Positions 6,589 through 10,351 of a stretch of 10,351 nucleotides of DNA are shown piece after piece. This stretch comes from Candidatus Wallbacteria bacterium (GTDB lineage Bacteria > Muiribacteriota > UBA6191 > JACPRK01). The position numbers and the translations under genes are program-made. A model generated the notes under the pieces. That model had not been told where the DNA came from, did not search any database, and was given only the letters and a program-made list of their open reading frames with translations. Location: NCBI GenBank assembly GCA_016199905.1, contig JACQFU010000256.1, positions 1 to 10,351 of the forward strand. The letters run 5' to 3'. Every line of letters starts with the position of its first letter. Within the stretch, counting starts at the first letter, position 1.

Positions 6589-7664
6589 ACGGCGACGAGA
6601 TTCTCCAACCCTGGGCCTCTCAGGCCAGTCCCATCGCGCGGGGGGCCACCCTCGCGCTTGCGGCGGCGGCGCTCTTCGGTGCCACAGCACCGTTCGTCCA
6701 GCGCGCGTCCGCGGGGGCAGGAGCTTTGGCCTGCGGATGCTTGCTCTACGCCGGAGCGGCCTCGGCCTCGGCTGCGAGCCGCTTTTTCAGGGACCATCAT
6801 GACCGGGAAGCTCCATTGAGTCGCGAGTGCACCGTCCCCCTCGTGGCGATGGCGCTCCTGGGAGGAATGCTGGCGCCGAGTTTGCTCGTCCTTGGGCTGG
6901 GGCGCATCGACGCCGCCAGCGCTTCGTTGCTGCTGGCACTCGAAGCGCCCTGGACGCTGCTGCTGGCGCGTCTTGTTCACGGGGAGTTTCTGGGAGGTCG
7001 GGTGGGAGCCGCCACGGCGTGCATCTTCGCGGGAGGCATCGCTATAGCCGGCAGCCCTGGCCGCTGGACAAGCGGACTCGGCGCCGTGTTGGTCGCGGGC
7101 GCAGCCCTCGCCTGGGCCGCAGACAACATCGTGTCGCGGGTCCTGGCCGACCGGGACCCGGTCGCCGTGGTCGCAGCCAAGGGCGCCCTGGGGGCTGTGG
7201 TGTCGGCAGCAGCATCGGCCTTGCTGGCAGAGAGCTGGCCCGCGCCGCAAGCAGCGGCGGCGTTGCTCGTCGTCGGAGCACTCGGGTACGGACTGAGCCT
7301 TCAGCTCTACCTGCGCGCCCAGCGGCTCATGGGCGCTGCCCGCACGGCTTCCATCTTTGCCTCGGGGCCGTTTCTGGGGGCGATGACCGCCTTGCTGCTG
7401 GGGGCCCCGTGGCCGGGCTGGGGTTTCACGGCGGGTGGACTGGTCGTCCTTGCCGGCGTTGTGCTTCACGTGACCGAGAGCCACGGGCATCCGCACACCC
7501 ACGAGGTGCTCGAGCACGAGCACGCGCACGTTCACGACGACGGACACCACCGGCATGCGCACGAAGCGACGCCTCCGGGAGCGCACTCTCACCGGCACCG
7601 TCACGAGGCGCTCACGCACACACACGAGCACGGGGAAGACCTGCACCATCGGCACGAGCACTGA
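6585..7664 (+). CDS. DMT/EamA-family transporter with a His-rich C-terminal tail
   Basis: This is an inner-membrane transporter of the drug/metabolite superfamily, 359 residues with about ten hydrophobic segments in two EamA halves. The first half spans about 17-156 (GATLALAAAALFGATAPFVQ; GLGRIDAASASLLLALEAPW). The second spans about 162-295 (LVAGAALAWAADNIVSRVLA; ASGPFLGAMTALLLGAPWPG). The chosen ATG at 6585 overlaps the methyltransferase stop by ATGA; longer readings upstream in this frame run through the methyltransferase gene and are not credible. Residues 295-359 form a soluble tail with 24 His in 65 residues, many as HxH pairs (HEHAHVH, HSHRHRH), a composition typical of metal-binding tails on cation transporters. 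A role in metal export or metal-sensed transport is inferred from the tail and the adjacent efflux operon. The tail could instead be a passive metal buffer. Confidence 0.92.
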   Translation: MNGDEILQPWASQASPIARGATLALAAAALFGATAPFVQRASAGAGALACGCLLYAGAASASAASRFFRDHHDREAPLSRECTVPLVAMALLGGMLAPSLLVLGLGRIDAASASLLLALEAPWTLLLARLVHGEFLGGRVGAATACIFAGGIAIAGSPGRWTSGLGAVLVAGAALAWAADNIVSRVLADRDPVAVVAAKGALGAVVSAAASALLAESWPAPQAAAALLVVGALGYGLSLQLYLRAQRLMGAARTASIFASGPFLGAMTALLLGAPWPGWGFTAGGLVVLAGVVLHVTESHGHPHTHEVLEHEHAHVHDDGHHRHAHEATPPGAHSHRHRHEALTHTHEHGEDLHHRHEH

Positions 7665-7712
7665 ACCCTCGCTCGCAAGGGGTGGCTGGCACTCCCACTC
7701 CTGGCCAGGTAA

Positions 7713-8762
7713 ACCCTGACCGCCAATGCGAGACACCTCAAGTCTTCTCGCAGCCCTCCTCTCGGAGCTTGTTTCTGCACGACTCACGGAGTTCCGGAGG
7801 CCGTCTGCACCAGGTGCAATCCGAAGCTCGCCGCCGTTTTAGAAGCGAAGGGCAACTGGTGCGCCGAACATGGCCTACCGGAGTCGTTTTGTCCGGTGTG
7901 TCATCCGGATCGGGGTGGTAAACCCAACGCCGTAAACCTGTCGCCCGACCCGGCTCCGGCGGATGGCACGAAGGTGCGCTTCGCCGCTCCCGAGGTGGCT
8001 CGGATGGTTGGTTTCGAGACGGTGCAGGCTGCCGAGAGAACTGCTTCCGGTGCTGTCCTGGCCGCCACACGCCTGGCCTATGACGCATCGCGAGTGGCCG
8101 TGGTCAACGCCCGGGCCGCCGGCGTCGTGCGCACGATCCTTGTGGAAGTTGGAGCCCGCGTGGAGCGCGGCGCCACCCTCGCTTTCATCGAGAGCACCTC
8201 GGTGGGTGCGGACCGATCTCGGCTGGCCGGTGCCAAGACTCGACTCCGGGTCGCCGCTTCCACTCTCGGCCGCGAAAGGGAGCTCGCGGACCATGGCATC
8301 AGCGCTCGCAAGGATGTGCTGGCGGCCGAGCAAGAATGGTCTGCCGCCAACGCCGAGTATCGGGCCCTCCAGGCGGGCCTTGCCGTCGTGAAAAGCGCTG
8401 CCACGGACTCCTCTGCCTACACTTTGACCGCACCGATCGCGGGGAACGTCAGCAGGCGCGAAATCTCCATCCGGCAACTCCTCGACTCGGGGATGCAGGT
8501 ACGTCAGGCGGTGGAGGAAGCGGCGCTGCGCCGGCTGCGGCCTGTTCTGATGACCGCGTTGGTAGCAAGTTTGGGTTTTTTTCCAATGGCGCTCAACACG
8601 GGGTTCGGCGCCGAGGTGCAGCGGCCGCTGGCGACCGTGGTGATAGGAGGCGTCGTCTCCTCAACGCTGCTGACGTTGCTCGTGCTGCCTTTTCTTTACA
8701 CGATCGTCGGGGCGCCGTACGGGCCCACGGAGCAGGAAGTCTCTCCAGTCGATCCAGGGTAG
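7713..8762 (+). pseudogene. Remnant in-frame fusion of a CzcB-like adaptor to the C-terminus of a CzcA-like RND pump
   Basis: One open frame of 349 codons holds pieces of two genes. The front is a metal RND adaptor: two Cys/His motifs (CTTHGVPEAVCTRCN and CAEHGLPESFCPVCH, 7779-7889), a lipoyl first half GVVRTILVEVGARVERG, a helical hairpin about 8220-8390, and the start of the second lipoyl half YTLTAPIAGNVS. The frame then passes, at about 8455-8475, straight into the extreme C-terminus of a CzcA-type pump: IRQLLDSGMQVRQAV, RLRPVLMTALVASLGFFPMA, GAEVQRPLATVVIGG and LLTLLVLPFLY. The beta barrel of the adaptor and roughly the first 90% of the pump are absent. No ATG, GTG or TTG occurs in frame between the stop at 7710 and the ATG at 7896, so the signal peptide and start are lost as well. 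The last residues (TEQEVSPVDPG) are the antisense of the ATPase gene. It is most likely a deletion fossil. Confidence 0.85.
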
Positions 8763-9848
8763 GGCGACCCGCCTGGCTGCCAGGCTCTGTGAGGCGTCGC
8801 AAACCAGCAGAGGGCGATACTCGGGGAATCGGCGGGTGAACTCGAAGAGACCGTTGAGCGAGGACCTATCCACCGTGCCGGTCTTGACCTCCAGTGCCCA
8901 GCGACCCCAACTTCCCTCGAGGACGGCATCGACCTCGAGGGGTTCCTCGCGCCAGTACGTCACCCGCTGACCGCAGTTCCACGCATGTGCCAGGCAGGCG
9001 TTCTCGACCCAGGCGCCGAACCTTGCGGGCTCGCCTGTTGGCTCGGGAGCGCCTTCGGGACTGGTGACGGCAAGCAACGCATTGCTCAGGGTCACGAGCT
9101 TGGGAGGGGCCGAGCGACGGCGGGTTGCTTTGCGCGAGAATTTCTCCAGCGCTGCGACGAGGTAGGCCTCCTCCAGCAGGGTGAGGTAGTGGGCGATCGT
9201 CTCCAGTGCGCCAGCGTCTTGGAGCTGCCCCTGGATCTTTTGCAGCGACACGATCTGCGCCGGAGAGGATGCCGCGATGCCGAAGAGCTGTCGCAGCAGC
9301 GCCGGACGCCGCACCGGGGCGAGCGCCAGCAGGTCACGGCCGATGGCGGGCTCGAGGATGGCATCCCGGATGTAGGCCGACCACCGTCTCGGCTCCCTGG
9401 CAAACGCATGCGCCCCCGGGTACGAGCCTGAGCGGACCAAGAGCTCGGCAGCCGCGCGCGGGTCGAGGCCGAAGACTGCGCCGAGCGAGGACGCGGTCCA
9501 GTGAGTCAAGGTCAGACGCTCGAAGCGGCCAGCGAGGCTCTCCCGCGAGCCTGACGCGAGCCGCAGCGCCGACGACCCCGTAGCCACGACTCGCAGCCGC
9601 TTCTTGATGCGCTGCATCCGATCCCATTCGCTCTTGAGTCGCGCCGCCCAACCGGGCAGCAGGTGTGCCTCGTCGAGAAGAACAACCGCGGGCGCAGCGT
9701 TACTGGTCAGGCTCTCCGCTTGCGCCCAGAGGCGTTCCCAGAAGCCTGGCACCGTCGCCGATGGACTGTCGGCGGCGGCATAGATCGCCCGCGGCCCCAA
9801 CTTCTCGGCCAGTTCCAGCAGCAGCGTCGTCTTGCCGACCTGCCTGTG
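8661..9848 (-). pseudogene. DUF4143/AAA_14-type ATPase, Walker A broken
   Basis: Proteins of this family are AAA+-like ATPases with a C-terminal PD-(D/E)XK-like fold; cellular roles are mostly unknown. The frame gives RQVGKTTLLLELAEKLGPRA at its start, Walker B VVLLDEAHLL (9657-9686), sensor-like RVVATGSSALRL, the GRFERLTLTHW segment, the DUF4143 helical part (about 9100-9400), then ENACLAHAWNCG, YWREEPLEVDAVLEG and WALEVKTG. The last three hold the E, D and ExK of a nuclease-like core. The Walker A should read GPRQVGKTT, but the frame upstream of RQ hits TGA at 9849-9851 and the glycine is gone. The only usable start is a TTG at 9800, downstream of the P-loop. The C-terminal 15-20 residues come from antisense of the neighbouring pump remnant. 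I judge it non-functional. Confidence 0.75.
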
Positions 9849-9936
9849 TCAAGAGTAGTCTGTCCCGGTGCCAGGGCCACGGCCGGGCGCACAGGTCGAA
9901 CCCATTGGCCACTCTCTGGGCTACCGCAAGTGCCAC
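9849..9936 (-). other. Possible N-terminal remnant of the ATPase, or an inserted repeat
   Basis: In a frame different from the ATPase body, the minus strand reads GFDLCARPWPWHRDRLLLT and then meets RQVGKTT after a single base. RLLLT followed by (R)GPRQVGKTT is what the family would show if about 8 nt, including the P-loop glycine codon, had been lost at 9846. Alternatively, the AT-richer stretch GACAGACTACTCTTGACAC uses codons (AGA, CTA, TTG, ACA) unlike the neighbouring gene and could be part of a small dispersed repeat inserted before the P-loop. The sequence alone does not decide between the two. Confidence 0.35.
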
Positions 9937-10091
9937 GCGACCAGCTCCTCGAGCGACACGGTGGGAACGTCGACTCCCTCGTCATCTCCACGAAGTTCAG
10001 TATAGCTTGCCCCCCCTACTTCTCCCATCCCGTAAACCAGGTCGGGTTCATCGGGAAGAAGCCGGGCTTGAGGTGCATGGGTGCTCCCCAT
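9921..10091 (-). CDS. Possible small protein, 56 aa (frame uncertain)
   Basis: From ATG at 10091, the minus strand reads MGSTHAPQARLLPDEPDLVY to a C-terminus VPTVSLEELVAWHLR and a TAG at 9921-9923. It is in the same frame as the partial gene upstream, whose TGA-TGA stop lies 31 nt before this ATG. No family is recognised and the ribosome-binding site is weak (GAAGAAG about 14 nt upstream). Third-position GC rises only in its second half. A competing frame over the first part (about 10020-10121) reads KKLLGGWGAPMHLKPGFFPM and NPTWFTGWEK with a better codon pattern, so the true coding frame here is unclear. Confidence 0.25.
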   Translation of the reverse strand: MGSTHAPQARLLPDEPDLVYGMGEVGGASYTELRGDDEGVDVPTVSLEELVAWHLR

Positions 10092-10121
10092 CCGCCCAGT
10101 AACTTCTTCGAGTCGAACTCA

Positions 10122-10349
10122 TCACGGGAACTCGGGACCCTGGGAAAATTCGACCACGACTCGGTTGGCGGGATCTCCCCGGGGAGTTACGGCCGTGACT
10201 TCCAGCATCTGTGCGGTTGGCGGGAGTCTGTAAACGAGTCGGATTCGAACACCGCGCGGCTTCGTCTGCGGGTAGTCTCGCGCAAAGTCCTCACTGAGCA
10301 CGTAGGCGGCGTAGACCTTGAGCTTCCTGATGAAGGCCGCATACCGGTC
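10122..10349 (-). CDS. C-terminal 75 residues of an unrecognised protein (cut by window edge)
   Basis: The minus strand is open from the window edge to TGA at 10122-10124, with a second TGA immediately after. The visible product runs DRYAAFIRKLKVYAAYVLSE, then DFARDYPQTKPRGVRIRLVY, and ends VVVEFSQGPEFP. Codons end mostly in G or C and the sequence alternates helix-like and strand-like stretches, so it is very likely a genuine gene end. The strand pair RIRLVYRL and MLEVTAVTPRGD loosely recalls the core of RelE-type folds, but the match is too vague to name a family. The start and most of the protein lie outside the window. Confidence 0.6.
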   Translation of the reverse strand, partial: DRYAAFIRKLKVYAAYVLSEDFARDYPQTKPRGVRIRLVYRLPPTAQMLEVTAVTPRGDPANRVVVEFSQGPEFP

Positions 10350-10351
10350 CG

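Noticed and set aside
7665..7712. Possible terminator after the transporter gene
   Set aside because: Only 4-5 bp stems are visible (CTGGC/GCCAG) with no T-run, so no terminator call is supportable.
6501..7787. Long minus-strand ORF opposite the transporter
   Set aside because: Its Val/Arg repeats mirror the His-rich tail codons; composition is that of an antisense shadow.
3310..9859. The 11-mer TCAAGAGTAGT occurs at 3310-3320 and again at 9849-9859
   Set aside because: Flanks do not match and a shared 11-mer pair is expected by chance in 10 kb; it becomes of interest only if the 9849 copy proves to be part of a dispersed repeat.

Overview
The window is GC-rich DNA from a bacterium with an outer membrane, as shown by an RND tripartite efflux system with an outer-membrane factor. 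The species cannot be named from the sequence. The style of the adaptor protein and a small GTAGGGC...GCCCTAC repeat would fit a Planctomycete, Acidobacterium or deltaproteobacterium-like lineage, but this is only an impression. The content is a heavy-metal (probably copper/silver-type) efflux locus flanked by decayed genes.

Left part (1-5292, minus strand). This is a four-gene operon read right to left: a TolC/CusC-like outer-membrane factor (3766-5292), a small Cys-rich exported protein in the position that cusF holds in E. coli cusCFBA (3330-3776), a CusB-like adaptor with two heavy-metal-binding domains (1572-3191), and a CusA-like RND pump (1575 leftwards, cut by the window edge after 525 residues). 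The first two genes overlap by 11 bp and the last two by an ATGA. An imperfect inverted repeat (3285-3311) lies in the only sizeable gap inside the operon. A 67-bp double-hairpin element (3867-3933) sits in the 3' end of the outer-membrane factor gene and supplies part of its C-terminal tail.

Middle (5293-5922). This is a roughly 630-bp divergent spacer. It holds at most two weak minus-strand small ORFs and presumably the promoters of both operons.

Right of the spacer (5923-7664, plus strand). A class I SAM methyltransferase overlaps by ATGA a DMT/EamA-family transporter with a very His-rich C-terminal tail. The tail suggests metal binding, so this pair plausibly belongs to the same metal-handling region.

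7713-10351 is a decay zone. A second metal RND system survives only as an in-frame fusion of a CzcB-like adaptor (its start and signal peptide missing) to the last ~85 residues of a CzcA-like pump. It runs tail to tail into a DUF4143/AAA_14-type ATPase on the minus strand whose Walker A loop is broken. Further right on the minus strand are a short, doubtful ORF and the C-terminal end of an unrecognised protein cut by the window edge. I see no tRNA, rRNA, CRISPR array, transposase or metal-responsive regulator gene.
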